The position numbers and the translations under genes are program-made. Source: Citrus sinensis (taxonomy: Eukaryota; Streptophyta; Magnoliopsida; Sapindales; Rutaceae). Taken from it: DNA of 64,000 nt. Under the pieces are notes generated by a model. The model did no database searches and had not been told where the DNA came from. It saw only the letters and a list, made by a program, of their open reading frames with translations. The stretch's first letter is position 1. Each line of letters starts with the position of its first letter. The DNA lies in the NCBI RefSeq assembly GCF_022201045.2, contig NC_068559.1, forward strand, positions 25,055,501 through 25,119,500. Direction: 5' to 3'. Of this stretch, positions 23,000 through 35,200 are shown piece after piece.

Positions 23000-25900
23000 G
23001 GCGGTATCAGTAAACAACAAGAAATCTTGTTCTTCCACTATATTACATCGTAATCGATACTCTTTTTCTTTCGACACATGCCAGCGGCAATGTGGTAACG
23101 TGGCGGTATCTTCTTTTGGTTTTTGCTAGCTGGTTTGCTATATATATTATACTTTACTACTGTTATTATAACATTAATCATCCAATTAAAAGAAGAAACC
23201 TGTTTTATACGTAACCCCATTTCTTCTTTTTTTTTCTCCTTTTTGTAACTCTAGGCTTGAAAGTTGAAAGGTGATGCTTAGGTTTATGTTTCTTCACTGG
23301 AAACGCACTTAAATGGAATATTTAGGTGCTGGTGGAAAGTGGAAAAAAAAAAAAATTTAACTGGATTACATATTCCTAGTTTATTAGTTACATAATTTGT
23401 GGATCGATTAGCAATGTAATGAGTCAAAGATGGTAGATGTCAATGTTTAGTTACATAATTCTAGTACATTAGTTACATTGCATCTCTTATTGAAAACCTC
23501 AAACTTAACTTCTGTTTAATCGTCAAGATTTTGTTTTATTATTATTATTAATATTTTGTTGTTAATACTCTAAGCTTTTGTGTGCTATACGCAATGTATA
23601 GTAATTTAGGGATTATTTGTGAAAAACTCGGAAGTATAACCAAAATTTGAGACTTTTGTATCAAAGACTAGAAGGTTTTTGTACTATCAGTACTGGAGAA
23701 TGATAGGTAGCAGATCGATCTCTATGGAAGATTCATTAGCCTACCAATTAGTAAAGCCCACTCTTAACGGTGGAGAGTGAGATACAAGAACTAAAGGGAT
23801 GTTTGAAGAAGAGCTCTAACTTATTGTTGTGTACCTTCATGACGGATATATTTATTGATGCAGAAATCTGGTATTGTCGTTATCTCGACTAGATAACTAT
23901 GTCAACACTTAAATTTGTTTTGATGGGAGACGGTTCTGCTTCCACTTGCTTCCTTTGAGTAGATACGAACGTCCACGAACACTTCACTCTGACCTTACCT
24001 GCGATTACAAGGAAAAGTCAGGGGGGCGCCGGATGTTTTTCCAACAAAACCTTCCGATGTTCAAGTTAGTTATCGGGTTTCTGAAAAAACTTGTGCCGCA
24101 AATCTCCGTGGTTAATTATGACAATTCAAAGCAAAAATTTTAATTCCCCCAAGAAAGAAATAATTCAAGAAGAAAAGTTATAGAATTAGAGAGACAGAAT
24201 TGTGCTTGTGCTTGGTTATGAGGCGGTTGAGAGGTTGTTACAGTAACCGTCTGGATGTGGGCATCGTGCTTGGTTTTCCAGGACAACTAGCTGGTCGACC
24301 TTTTGCCTAGTCTTTGTAAAGACCTGATCTTAGCTTCTCCTCGCAAGTTTCTTGACAGTCCTTGTGTATTCGAGCAGCTGACTACTGCGACTCTCCTTGT
24401 GAATTGCTTTGATAACGAGGAGGCCACAACCTGCTCAGGTGTATATCGGGCAGTAGTGTTTTAACCATCTAAACAAATATTATTTGTAAAGGTGTCTCTT
24501 GAACGCATTGAATTTCTACTTGTTCCACAATGTGATATGTTAGGTAGTTTATCAATGGAGTATTGTAATGAATTTTCCATAGATCGATCCTGATAGCTGT
24601 ACATGTATTAGTTTGATGAAATGGAATATATGTATTTCCTTGTTTTAAAAAAAACTAATAGACAAGGTAAGGGGACTGGACACAGGAATCTAATCGATAT
24701 ATCTCGGATCACAGTTCTTTTTTTGGAATAATTTGTGTGGCTGTGGGCATTCTGGACTTCCCACACAGTTTCTTTGATTTAAGTTGCCCCTTTCCTAGCA
24801 TGTGAACCAAGCACAATCGAATTAATACTCCTTTCATCATTTTTCGCGTGTAGAAAACCAATCCCCACCTACCGGTTAATTATTCTAGAAAATCATTCTA
24901 CTAATAGAAAAACAGAGCGTTAAGAAAGCAGGGCTAATGACACCTGTGAATTTCCATGGCATAAATACATAATTTGAAAGAGAAAAGTGCTGAGTTTGGC
25001 AACATTCCAGCGGATAGTCTATCCGTGTGTTGGAAGAAAATGATCAAGTCCAGGATACCATCAAGAAACTTGTAGACAAAGTTCAAGGTCTATATGATGC
25101 ATATATGTATATTAGTCAAATTTCAATAATTTTATTACTGAATTGCTCTGCTCTCTGTCAAAATCTCGACCAAATTGTCTCACACAAGCTGCTGCGCGAA
25201 ACAAACAGGCATGTACTCATTCCTATATGTTGTGTCAAGATTTCTTCCATAACATGATACTACTTGCTATTTGATATGATCTATAGGTAACCAACAGACG
25301 TTTCATCTCGATTATACCTTATATTACGGGTTTTAAGAATCTCAGATGATGTCAAAAATTTACACGAGGCAGCATGAGAGTTCAATTCATTCTAATGTAA
25401 TCATGAAGTAATTGAAGAAGCAACGTTATCCTAACCAAGCTAGTTCGCAGTAGCCAATATATAAGGTACATCTAATTAAATGGATCAGATGAAAATCACC
25501 CACCAAGATGTTCGTTGATGTACTAATACAATGAAAACCACACATAATCAGCCAAGTTTTTATCAAGATTCAAAATTAATAAGTTCAACAAAGTTACCAC
25601 TAAATTCTACAAGCAACCAGCCGGCAGCTAATATGAAAACTACAAGCAATATGGCAGAAATGCTACATATGTCTCGCGTAGCCGACCCAAATTCGAAAAG
25701 TGCATGCTAATAACATCATCCAGATAATCTCTAGGCAATGCTTCTTTGAATACGTTTATGGAACGTAATAGCTTTTCCAGATTTAGACCCAGTGTCATCA
25801 TTGTTATGGCAAAATTGTATTGCTTCCAAGTTCCCATGGAACGGAGTTGTGTTTGCATCTTAATTACAATCCCATTCTACATAAAGAGATTAGTTCCATT

Positions 25901-26157
25901 TTCATGATTATTCAAAGAACCCAAGCCAAAATGCACCCAATCTATATACCAAAATCATCCAAAGGCAATATTATTAATTAATGGCTACACCACTCACAAG
26001 CCCAGAAATAGCAAACAAGAAGAGTGCACAGATAGACAACTGGAGATAAAATAGAAGCCTCCCTGAATAATATTATTCCTCATCACTCGGTTACATCTTA
26101 CATTAATTCAAAAAAGAACATGAAATACAAACAGAGAGCAGCTGCAATTGACTCAAA
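23000..26157. other. Intergenic region between the two DUF3339 genes
   Basis: Mostly non-coding. A GC-richer stretch at about 23930-24480 has a texture like plant LTR or TRIM remnants (GGCGCCGGATG and CCGATGTTCAAGTTAGTTAT) but lacks identifiable ends. Two short unexplained open segments occur at 25021-25110 (+) and 25640-25858 (-), the second listed separately. A-rich and T-rich DNA fills the rest. Confidence 0.45.
25640..25858 (-). other. Unidentified short open frame, possible gene remnant
   Basis: The frame opens at ATG 25858 and reads 72 residues with a codon use and composition that look protein-like: NLEKLLRSINVFKEALPRD, then YLDDVISMHFSNLGRLRE. I do not recognise a family. No flanking exon could be linked by splice sites, and upstream sequence gives no continuation. 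It could be an old gene fragment, one exon of an unrecognised gene, or chance. Confidence that it encodes a real protein is low. Confidence 0.25.
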
Positions 26158-26243
26158 TCAGAAATGCCGAAACACCCCGGACTGACGGAAATCACCATAA
26201 TCGGGGACCTTAAAGCTATGTGTAATTAGTACATTACTGTTGA

Positions 26244-26453
26244 TTAACCAAGGTACAAGTGAACCTTGACAGCAAGAAAAAAGACACAAACGAGAGCAAA
26301 ATAGAGGAGGGAATGCACCATAATTGCTGCGCCACTTGTTTGAAAATTGCCAAACTCGACACACCTGTGTCGCCCTGGAACCTGAAACAACAGGCCTGGC
26401 GATAGCAGCACAAACAAGATCACTGCAACAAACACGGGGCCCCAATCCGACAT
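26244..26453 (-). CDS. DUF3339 small membrane protein, copy 2
   Basis: A single-exon gene of 69 residues starting MSDWGPVFVAVILFVLLSPG and ending LAVKVHLYLG. It has the same length and architecture as the copy at 22656-22865: two hydrophobic helices around the loop QVPGRHRCVEFGNFQTSG. The two proteins agree at most positions in the first helix and loop and diverge in the second helix and tail. The first helix region LSPGLLFQ is identical in both. The family is plant-specific with no role known to me; the copies probably sit in an internal membrane. A CACGTG G-box at 26703-26708 lies about 250 bp upstream, a feature the other copy lacks in its near promoter, so the two may respond differently to light or abscisic acid. 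Confidence 0.9.
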   Translation of the reverse strand: MSDWGPVFVAVILFVLLSPGLLFQVPGRHRCVEFGNFQTSGAAIMVHSLLYFALVCVFFLAVKVHLYLG

Positions 26454-26702
26454 GTTGTTTCTAATTCTTTGCTAGAACTAATGATTTGATTGATTGATTG
26501 ATTATAGGGAATGGTGAGCAAAATAGCAGGCTTGAGTGTGGTTGCATATACACAACAAAAAGTAAGTACACACAGGATAAAGAGAATCTGAGTTGTGTGT
26601 TGTGTGTTGGGTTTTGTGTGGGTTGTGGGGCGGAGCTTAGGAGATGAAGTCACCGTGATTCATTCACTTCATTGTCATTGTCAGTGTGTTGGTTAGTTTT
26701 GA

Positions 26703-26708
26703 CACGTG
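26703..26708 (-). promoter_or_regulatory. G-box (CACGTG) upstream of DUF3339 copy 2
   Basis: ACACGTGAC at 26702-26710 is a canonical palindromic G-box and resembles the ABRE type element. It lies 250 bp upstream of the start codon. Its use is inferred from position only. Confidence 0.4.
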
Positions 26709-26719
26709 ACTATCAGAAT

Positions 26720-27596
26720 AACTTGCATGTTATGCTTACTGCTCATGCAAATCAACTGGGCATTGCTGATTGTCTTTACATCTTTCCCTTCTCTTTCAGT
26801 TTTTTTTTTAATTAATTAATAGTTGTACTTAGAATGTTTAATGTACAGGTATGTTGCTGTCTAAGAATAATGTACAAGTTTATTACAGTAATGTAGAATG
26901 TTTTGTGTACACGCAAATTTAAAGCCATGTTAGAAACTGAAACACCACCTGGTGGAAAGACATGACATGTGTTAGATATTATCTATATTTTTGGAACTTA
27001 TCTATAGTGCAAATGTGATACCATACTACAGTTGCTTTCGGCCATTGAATCTAACCATGCATATTTTTGTTGTCTTTTTAATTTTTATATGATTGCAAAT
27101 ATGAAAACTAGTGTAAAATCACACTGGGCTCCAAATAGAAGAGAGGAACCTATGTGTAAAAACAGCTCTTGTTCAGATATTTATCAAACCCCATACCTAT
27201 GTGTAAGGTATTAAAATAAAGCATGGACTTGAGGAACCTAATAAAGATAGATAACGTAAACAATTTTTTTTTTTGGGCATCAATTAACATGCATAATTTG
27301 TTAATTAATTGTTATACGCATAATGTATTCAGTAAGGTACTTATTCAGATTATATAATTTTTACATAACATGAGTAGATAGTGGTGAGATTATGATTATT
27401 AACGCGGTTACAGATGGATAAAGTTATTGAGCTCAAATTAATTATGAAATCCATAATTAATTATCATAATTTGAATTGATTATCACAAATTTCGAATCAT
27501 CCAAGAAAATATTTAAGATAATACATTATGAAATAAGGAGAAACTGTAATCGACTCGAACTCTCAACTTTAAATTAAATATGAAGAATATTTAAAT
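26720..27596. other. AT-rich intergenic DNA
   Basis: No exon or RNA gene seen. A short stretch at 27005-27060 with GATACCATACTACAG and CCATTGAATCTAACCA has weak likeness to the foldback at 17507-17613. Confidence 0.5.
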
Positions 27597-27836
27597 CCTT
27601 AAACGTTTTACTTTAATAATGAGGTGAGTAGTTAAGAATTGTTAAGCCAAAAAGTGTTTTTTTTTTCCAAAACTCTTAATATTTGATCAGCAATAATTGA
27701 CATGATAAATATCGCAATCAGATTTATAATTAAAAAAGAAATTATCTATAAGAAACTCTGGATAAATTTGTTGATATTTTTTGTCAACAAGAATCTATTT
27801 TTGCCCCGTACTTTGCTCACATGACTTTTGTTTTTA
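27597..27836 (+). repeat. 240-bp direct repeat, left copy (flanks Mutator-like element)
   Basis: It runs from CCTTAAACGTTTTACTTTAA to CATGACTTTTGTTTTTA and is repeated at 30145-30387 with only a handful of substitutions and run-length differences. The copy ends exactly where the Mutator-like element starts. Confidence 0.9.
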
Positions 27837-30148
27837 GGATAATTTTTAGATACCTCCCCTGAGGTTTGACATATTTGTAGATAGATGGCGAATATGTGTT
27901 TATTAGTGTAAACTCCCCTACCGTTAGTTACTTTTCTGCTTGACTGTAAGTTCACATTTAAAATACAATATTGCCCTTGATAGCTTTTGGCATGCCTGAC
28001 ATGCCTCAAACCTTAATTAAAGCATCTACTCCAAAATCACCGCTACAAAATTTGACGAAACTACCCTCACGATGTATGTTATTTACAACTGTATCAAACA
28101 AATAATACAATAATTTTCCCTTAATTTAACATTTAAAATTTACAAATAAAACCAAATAAAAAGAAAAAAAATGAATGTTAAATTGTTGCCTTCCAAAGTC
28201 TTTCAATAGAATGCTAGAATGCTGGATGAATCAGACAAAAGCAAACTAATGAAAACTAACAGTAACCAATAGGTTCTAAAATGCAGTGGTGTGCACTTAA
28301 TAGTAGCCACACTACAAACAAACAAATTAAGATTCAATCCCACCAAAGTAATCGATAGCTTATTTTAATCCACCACGGGTCTAGTGCCGTAACTACAGTA
28401 CTAACAAACATAATATTCCACTCAAATATGAATTCAATTGAATTTAGCACAACTGAGAAGTGAAGCTTAAATTGAATATAAAACCAAATATTGCATTTTA
28501 GTATCAAATAATTTAAACAGTATTAGTTATAGCCAGAATTAACAACATTCACAAAGCAGGCAATATAGCTGCACACAATAGGCTCCTCGCAACTCATTTC
28601 CAATCTGTAGGAATAGCAAGCTTGCGATATTACTTGTCTTTGGCAACATGAATTTTTCATATACAAAAAAATCAAAATAAGAAAAAACTCAAACCTATGC
28701 ATAGTCTGAGAAGAAGATGATCTATCCGCCTATCTATTTTTGCCTATCAAAATGTGTTATATCACCAAATCAATCCCTTCAAATATCAGTTGGTAGGATT
28801 AGATTATGCTTAAATGCTTTGGTTGTCAATGCACCTTTAGTTGATCTGCTTCATTGCTGGATGCTATGGGTCAAGTGGTTTCATTCTTGGGTAAGCTATC
28901 TTGGTTTCTAGAAGCAAAAAAACAAACAATCAAAATGAAAAACGATATTAAACATAAACCAATGGTTACTGACTACATTTAAAAAAAAAAACTAATGTGA
29001 ATTGAAATTAAAATCTCAGCATTATCACAGGCGTTGGACTAGCACAGGACAATCTTTGCAGCTATACCACTTTCAAGATGCTGGGAACTACAACTTACAC
29101 ATCCATCAACACTTGTGACACAATCCACAACATATATAAGCAATGAATGAAGTTATGCTCTACAGAGCAATGTATGATGCACAAAATCTTTATCAAATAC
29201 AGGCAAAAAAAATAAATAGAAAACTCCACAAAAATTTCAAGATTAGGCAAATTAAAAGAAAATCAAATAGAAAACTCCACATCGTGGTGTCTTAGGTGAA
29301 AGGCAGCTTAAAATTGTTTGCATGCATCATCATCAACTAACATTAAACCCACTTTAACTCATAAAAGTTCGGCATCAATTAGTCTACTTGTGTAACAATT
29401 TTGAAGGTAGTGCTCTTCAAATACATTAGGAGCATCACTAGACATAAAAATAAAACTAAGAATAAAAAATTCAATTTTTTAACCCATCTAAGTTGAAATC
29501 AAGCTCTGATTTAGCACCAACATCAAACCCATTTAATCCATCGTCAGTTAAGCTTCAGGAAAATCACAGCTTAATAAACTCACCAACTTCTTTTTCTTTC
29601 CCCTCCCCCCTCCCAAAAAAAAAAATTAGGTTTCTTCACAGTAAATAAACCCACAACAAATACTCGGACACGACCAACTATTAAAAAATGCATTCTACAT
29701 TTTTTAGTAAAGGCAGCATAAATGCACTCCAAATGAACCCAAACAAGACTTGAATTCGACACTGACCTGTTATAATTGGCTTCCCCAAAACAATCCGAAG
29801 GTATAAGACGCTGACAAAATTCAGATCAAAACACAAGGTGCGGTGGCTATTGTTCCTTTACTTCACGTAAAGATTGAGCACTAGACTGGTTTGCATATGA
29901 CAAAGGTTTCGATTTGATTCTAACACAGAGCTGTACACGGAACTTGAAGAAAGAGAAATAGGAAGCTTGAAAGAAAGAAAAATATATATATTGAAAATCC
30001 AACCAGGGGCATTTTTGTATTTATAATGTCAACTAACAGTCAAGCACGAAATTAACTGACGGCAGGGAGTTTTTCACTAATAAACGAATCTTCGCCATCT
30101 AAGTGCAACAAGCCCAAAACTTAGGGGAGGAAACTAAAAATTACCCTT
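27836..30148. mobile_element. Non-autonomous Mutator-like element (MULE)
   Basis: A 2.3 kb element has inverted ends of about 140 bp. The left end reads GGATAATTTTTAG then ACCTCCCCTGAGGTTT; the reverse complement of the right end reads GGGTAATTTTTAG then TTCCTCCCCTAAG. Both continue through AGATGGCGAA, GTTTATTAGTG, AACTCCC and CTTGACTGT. Long terminal inverted repeats and this sequence style fit plant MULEs. The interior is AT-rich without a transposase or any recognisable captured exon. The right-hand interior (29600-29990, minus) is C/T-rich and leader-like. No 9-bp target duplication abuts the ends; instead the element lies between two 240-bp direct repeats. Confidence 0.75.
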
Positions 30149-30387
30149 AAACATTTTACTTTAATAATGAGGTGAGTAGTTAAGAATTGTTAAGCCAAAA
30201 GGTGTTTTTTTTTTTTCCAAAACTCTTAATATTTGATCAACAATAATTGACATGATAAATATCGCAATCAGAATTATAATTAAAAAAGAAATTATCTATA
30301 AGAAACTCTGGATAAATTTGTTGATATTTTTTGTCAACAAAGAATCTATTTTTGCCCCGTACTTTGCTCACATGACTTTTGTTTTTA
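30145..30387 (+). repeat. 240-bp direct repeat, right copy
   Basis: It matches 27597-27836 along its whole length, ending in the same GACTTTTGTTTTTA. Differences seen by eye: G/A near the start, one A/G after AGCCAAAA, T-run length, GCAA/ACAA, TTTA/ATTA and one added A in CAACAAAGAAT. Its first bases overlap the end of the MULE right arm (CCCTT). Confidence 0.9.
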
Positions 30388-32298
30388 TTACAAAGGAAAA
30401 GAGGTCAGAGACATAACAAGTGGCATGAAGACACTGGCGCCATTTGTAGTATGTGATGCACCAACGGTAAATTTGTTGCGATAGATATATATCCCAACAA
30501 CTAAATTGAATGGCATTGATAAATAGAGTTAAAGACTTAAACGCCCACACAGAATCGTCGTCTTTACTCTTCAGATGGTGAGTACAGAGTACCCTCTCAA
30601 ATGTTCTCTATGGACACGGCAGCCCGTCTCTGTCAACTTGTGCAAAAGCTATTGACGGCCTTTTTTTTTTTTTTTTTTCAAGTCCAAATGCACTCCTATT
30701 TTTTGGGCCCACTAAGCTTTTCTCTTGGACTTTTAGCTGGATGATGATGTCAACACGAATCATTTGATTTTGTAATATTTCGTTATTCTCATTGCAAATT
30801 TCGATCAATTTAATTTGTTCAATACACGAAAATTTACCAAGGAAAAACTGATATATGGTTTAATAAAATTCTTGACCCTAAACTATGTCAGATTTATAGA
30901 CAAATATGATAGTTGTCATTTAATTGATAATGAATAACTCCGAACTAATATTCTTTATTGAGATTAGTTTAAGTAACTTCTGACCAATAAATGTTAAGTA
31001 TTATTTTTAAAAAAAAAATTTAAAAGTAATATCTTCTAAAAGTCTTGAGCATTTTAAATTGGATTGTAATCTAATAAGTATTGATGCAGGATTGGAACAT
31101 TTAAAATTAGATTGTAATCTAGATTAGATGATATTTGATCATTACCTTCCATCATTAGATTAAATTAAGATGAATTCCATCGAATTTAAATTTAATCTCT
31201 ATTTAAATCCACGTGACTTACATCGGGTTGTGTTTTCCAGCTTTTATTTTATTTTTTCTTTTTCATATAAATGGGCGAAACACCTTTATCACGTGTCTGT
31301 TTATATTGGAAAAAGATAATTATTTAGTCCACAACCTTAAGACCCGGCACTTAGCAGCCATCAAAGCATGACCTTCTGCGCCGCACGGAATGGGCAAAGA
31401 CAAGAATTTCAAACGACAAAATTACGCTTAAGTGTTGATGGTGTCAAAGTCGTTTTAAGTGATCCATTGTTTACTTAAAAAATACAATTAAAAAAAGAAA
31501 ATCAAAGCCAAACATATAACCAGCAGATTGCCTCTCCATGAATTCCCATGAATGACAGCGGTTAAGATTAAGTTGTCGGTTTTTGATGCCTTGATTTTGT
31601 GTTAAATCCAACGGCGGGGTACAGATTTGGAAGCAGACTCATATGCAAAGTTGACGAACGAGCAACAAATTAGTATGCTACAGACAACTCTGGTGAGTCA
31701 CTGACTTCGACAAAGGTTAGTTGAGTAATTTACTCTGTACGAGATTCTTCCTCAAGACTCTATTACCTGCAGCTAGACTATTCCTGGTTATGCAGTCACA
31801 GCTTACATCGATAAACCTTCCCCCCAAAAAAAAAAAAAATCATTTTTTACCAATGATATTCTGCCACATCAGCAAAAAGAAACCAGGCGTTATTCTAGGC
31901 AGAGGAGTACCAGAAACTCTTCTTCCATGCACTTTCGGGCTTTGTCTGGCCTGCTGAGCGCCGAGCTTAAAAATAGAGTATAAAAAAATTGAAAAATCCA
32001 ACCGTACGGTCGCAGTGCTGCAGTTTGCACTTTGAAGTCAAAATCTCTCTTTCTCTACGTGTGTTTCGCAAGTCCGTGTCAAGCTTGAACTGGTTCGAGA
32101 GTGATCTGGTTCAGGATTAACTAATCCTGTAACAGTGGAACTCTTCAATTTCTGCATCCAGTTCCGCGCTGAGCGGCGTCGTTTCGAGCTCTGATCGACA
32201 CCGCCGGGTACTGTTCAAATGAATATTAAGTGAAAGTCTTTCTCTGCAATTCGTCCGGTTCTGATTTTCTTTCATGTAATTTCAAGCGTTTCAATACG
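30388..32298 (+). promoter_or_regulatory. Intergenic region and upstream/leader of the CAMTA4-type gene
   Basis: Non-coding. Poly-T runs occur near 30660 and 31000, and a CACGTG G-box lies at 31290-31295 about 1 kb upstream of the CAMTA start. The last 250 bases before 32299 are C/T-rich (CTCTCTTTCTCTACGTG, TCTTTCTCTGC) and look like promoter and 5' leader. No separate gene was found. Confidence 0.45.
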
Positions 32299-35200
32299 AT
32301 GCAAGGAGGTATAATTCTGCTATGCTCTTAGAAATTTTAAAAATCTGTCAGATTTAGTCATTATGTTCTGAAAACGTACACGTAGGGGTAGGGCTAAATT
32401 TATGTATTGTGAATGACTTGCTAAGTTCCATGGAGCTGTTTTGCGTGTATGATGCTTGCAGGATATGATGTTGACATTTTGTTTAGAGAAGCACAAACGC
32501 GTTGGCTGAAGCCAGCTGAGGTGCTGTTTATACTACAAAATTACGACAAGTACGAGCTCACGCAGGAGCCACCGCAAAAGCCAAACAGTGAGCTTCGTAT
32601 TAAATGTATTGGATTGAAGCAATTCATTCACAGCTTTCTCGTTTGTTCAAAATTTGCTTCGTATTTTCAACAGGTGGATCTTTGTTTCTGTTTAATAAGA
32701 GAGTCCTCCGGTTTTTTCGTAAGGATGGTCATAATTGGCGTAAAAAGAAGGACGGGAGGGCTGTTGGGGAGGCACACGAACGCCTTAAGGTTTGTGAAAA
32801 AAATATCTACACAATTACCTGCAAATTTTTTCTTTCAAGGTTTTATTTTATTGTTCTCCAAGAAAACTCAAAAACCAAAAGATGAAAAAAGCCCTATGTG
32901 CTGCTTCTATGACAAGTAATCAGGGATTGCATTGCCTTGGTAGGTGCCGAGAATTAACTGTTGCATGAGAAACATTTCTCTTAATTTCCATATTTATGTT
33001 TACTTTTGTTTCATGGAGGAAAAAGGAAAAAAAAGGTTATTTGAATGGTAGTAATCTTTTAGAAGGGGAACTTTGACTTGCTGTCTGCACTAGAAGGTCA
33101 TATGATAAATCTTCTCTGACACCTTTAAATTATCTGTTTGTCCGTTTTGGAGATCTGTTTTTCCAAAAATGTAAGTGGATTTTATTTGCCTGATATCTAA
33201 ATTCCATGTTAAAATTTCATGCTGCTGCTGCTTCTCCTTTAATAATTTAAATTACAAAATTTCCTTTCTCCTCCCCGTATGAAAAAGAGGCCATAATGGA
33301 ACGTCTTATTGCTTATGTCTGGATGAAGTACACAAAAAAGGGAATGGGTCATGTTGCTGTGATTAGCATGCTAGAATGCACTTAACACTGACATTATGAA
33401 ATGAAATTACTCTATAAATCAAGTTTAGCTGCTTAAATAAAAAGGGACTTATGTAATGTGCACAAAGCTTCTTTTTGAAGTAATTATCCGTCTTATGGCA
33501 CATCAGTTTGTTCTGAGAACTATGGTGTACTGTGTATTATTTGTGGTTAGGTTGGAAATGCTGAAGCTTTAAATTGTTATTATGCACATGGTGAGCAGAA
33601 TCCTAATTTTCAGAGGCGTAGCTATTGGATGCTGGATCCGTAAGTGTACTTATACAGTTATTTTTGTTGAAAGAAAAAGTTTTTGTGTGATTCATAAATT
33701 CTTATATGTTTGAAGTTCCCTGTGTAGAATGGAATTTTATATTTTCAAAGTTTTTATTCCTGCTGGGATGAAGAAAAATCTGGCTTCATTGTATTTTCTA
33801 TCACTTTGTTGTCTCCCAGTCCATGGAACAATGAGCAGGGATATTTTCTGACAGTTTCTTTCGTGACCAGGGCTTATGAGCATATTGTCCTTGTTCACTA
33901 CAGAGAAATAACTGAGGTGAGCTTATATGAATCTGAATGTTGGCAAAACTTACCAGACCTTTACTCCTAGATTTGTATATAATTTGTTATAATTACAATA
34001 AAAACCTTATTGTTGTCCTCATTAATTTAAAGCTGTAGTCCAATCATTCCTTGCCCTGTTGTCATCATTTTATTTTTTTCCATTGCTTTGGGTCAGTCCT
34101 AAATTCTTTCCAGCTGAATGTTGTTTGCCTTTTTCAGATAGGCAGCCTATTTTGTATCCAAGTACTGGTTTTCTATTAGCTGTGTCTAAATTCCCCCCTT
34201 CAAGGAATCATTTTTACGGAGGAATGTTTCGCAGCTATGAATGATGTTGGAGTAAGGTGGAATTGGTTTTACGTTAAAAAAAAAAAAAAAAACTTATACT
34301 GGTGGACTTTTGGGTTCCAATCATATCATCAGTAGATCAGGATCCTTTAGTATTTTTCCCCTGCATGATTGTTATCAAGTACTCTTCCATTGGCAATAGC
34401 TGTTGGTGATGAATAGCCTGAGTTTTGGACTAACATCCTTCATGACATTTTGTGTGACAGGGAAGGCCTAGTCCTGGATCTGTTGTAGTATCACCAGGAG
34501 CTTCTTCCACTTTCACTTTGAGTCCAGCATCTTACGTCACTCCAAATCCAGGACCTACCTCTCTGAAAAGTGATTTCTATGAACCATATCAGAGTATATC
34601 TAGTCCAAGTTCCATAGAGGTTACTTCTGAGATGGCAAGTAAGGATAATGCAGTAGATAGTAAAGGAGGATCAACTAGTTCTGAAGCTGAGGTTAGTCAA
34701 GCTTTGCGGAAGCTTAAGGAGCAGTTAAGTTTGAACGATGACATGTTTGAAGAAATTGATTCACTCTCCAGGCAGGATTTGGACAGCGAAAGCAAGATCT
34801 CCCAGCAGGACCAGTTTAGAGCTTTTCTGCAAAGCCCAGAATATGTTGTCCAAGAGGAATATAAAGGTGGACATGCTGGATTCCAAGATCAGTCAAATAA
34901 TCTTGTGATGCATCAGGATGCAGGTTGGTTAAGTTGTCTTATATGTGATATGCTCAAAGCTGTCAAAATGTAATAACAGTTCTGAAATTTTCTTAAAGAC
35001 TGTTTGATTGTGTTTCATCTGTTCATACTATATTGTATAGTTTCTGATATGTTGTTTGATTTGCTGATCTTCATTGCTGAATCTGATGGAATTTTATCTC
35101 TTCTTATTTGATAATTTAGGGCATCGTTGGCTTGTGGAATTTGTGCAACTGTTGTCAAACGCATGAACTTCATAAAACTAGAGTTTGCTTAATGTAGTTG

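Noticed and set aside
26158..26445. 95-codon minus-strand frame over DUF3339 copy 2
   Set aside because: It is an alternative frame of the same DNA. The DUF3339 frame has the conserved family sequence.
27003..27060. Possible second copy of the foldback at 17507-17613
   Set aside because: Only two short words match (GATACCAT and CCATTGAATCTAACCA), with no inverted arms, so it is too weak to call.
32604..32885. 93-codon plus-strand frame containing CG-1 domain residues
   Set aside because: Only its middle part (FLFNKRVLRFFRKDG...) is exon 3 of the CAMTA4-type gene; the flanks are intron read-through.
34059..34244. Open frame inside the CAMTA4-type gene (61 codons)
   Set aside because: It lies wholly in the intron between exons 5 and 6 and is T-rich. 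It is not needed for CAMTA continuity.
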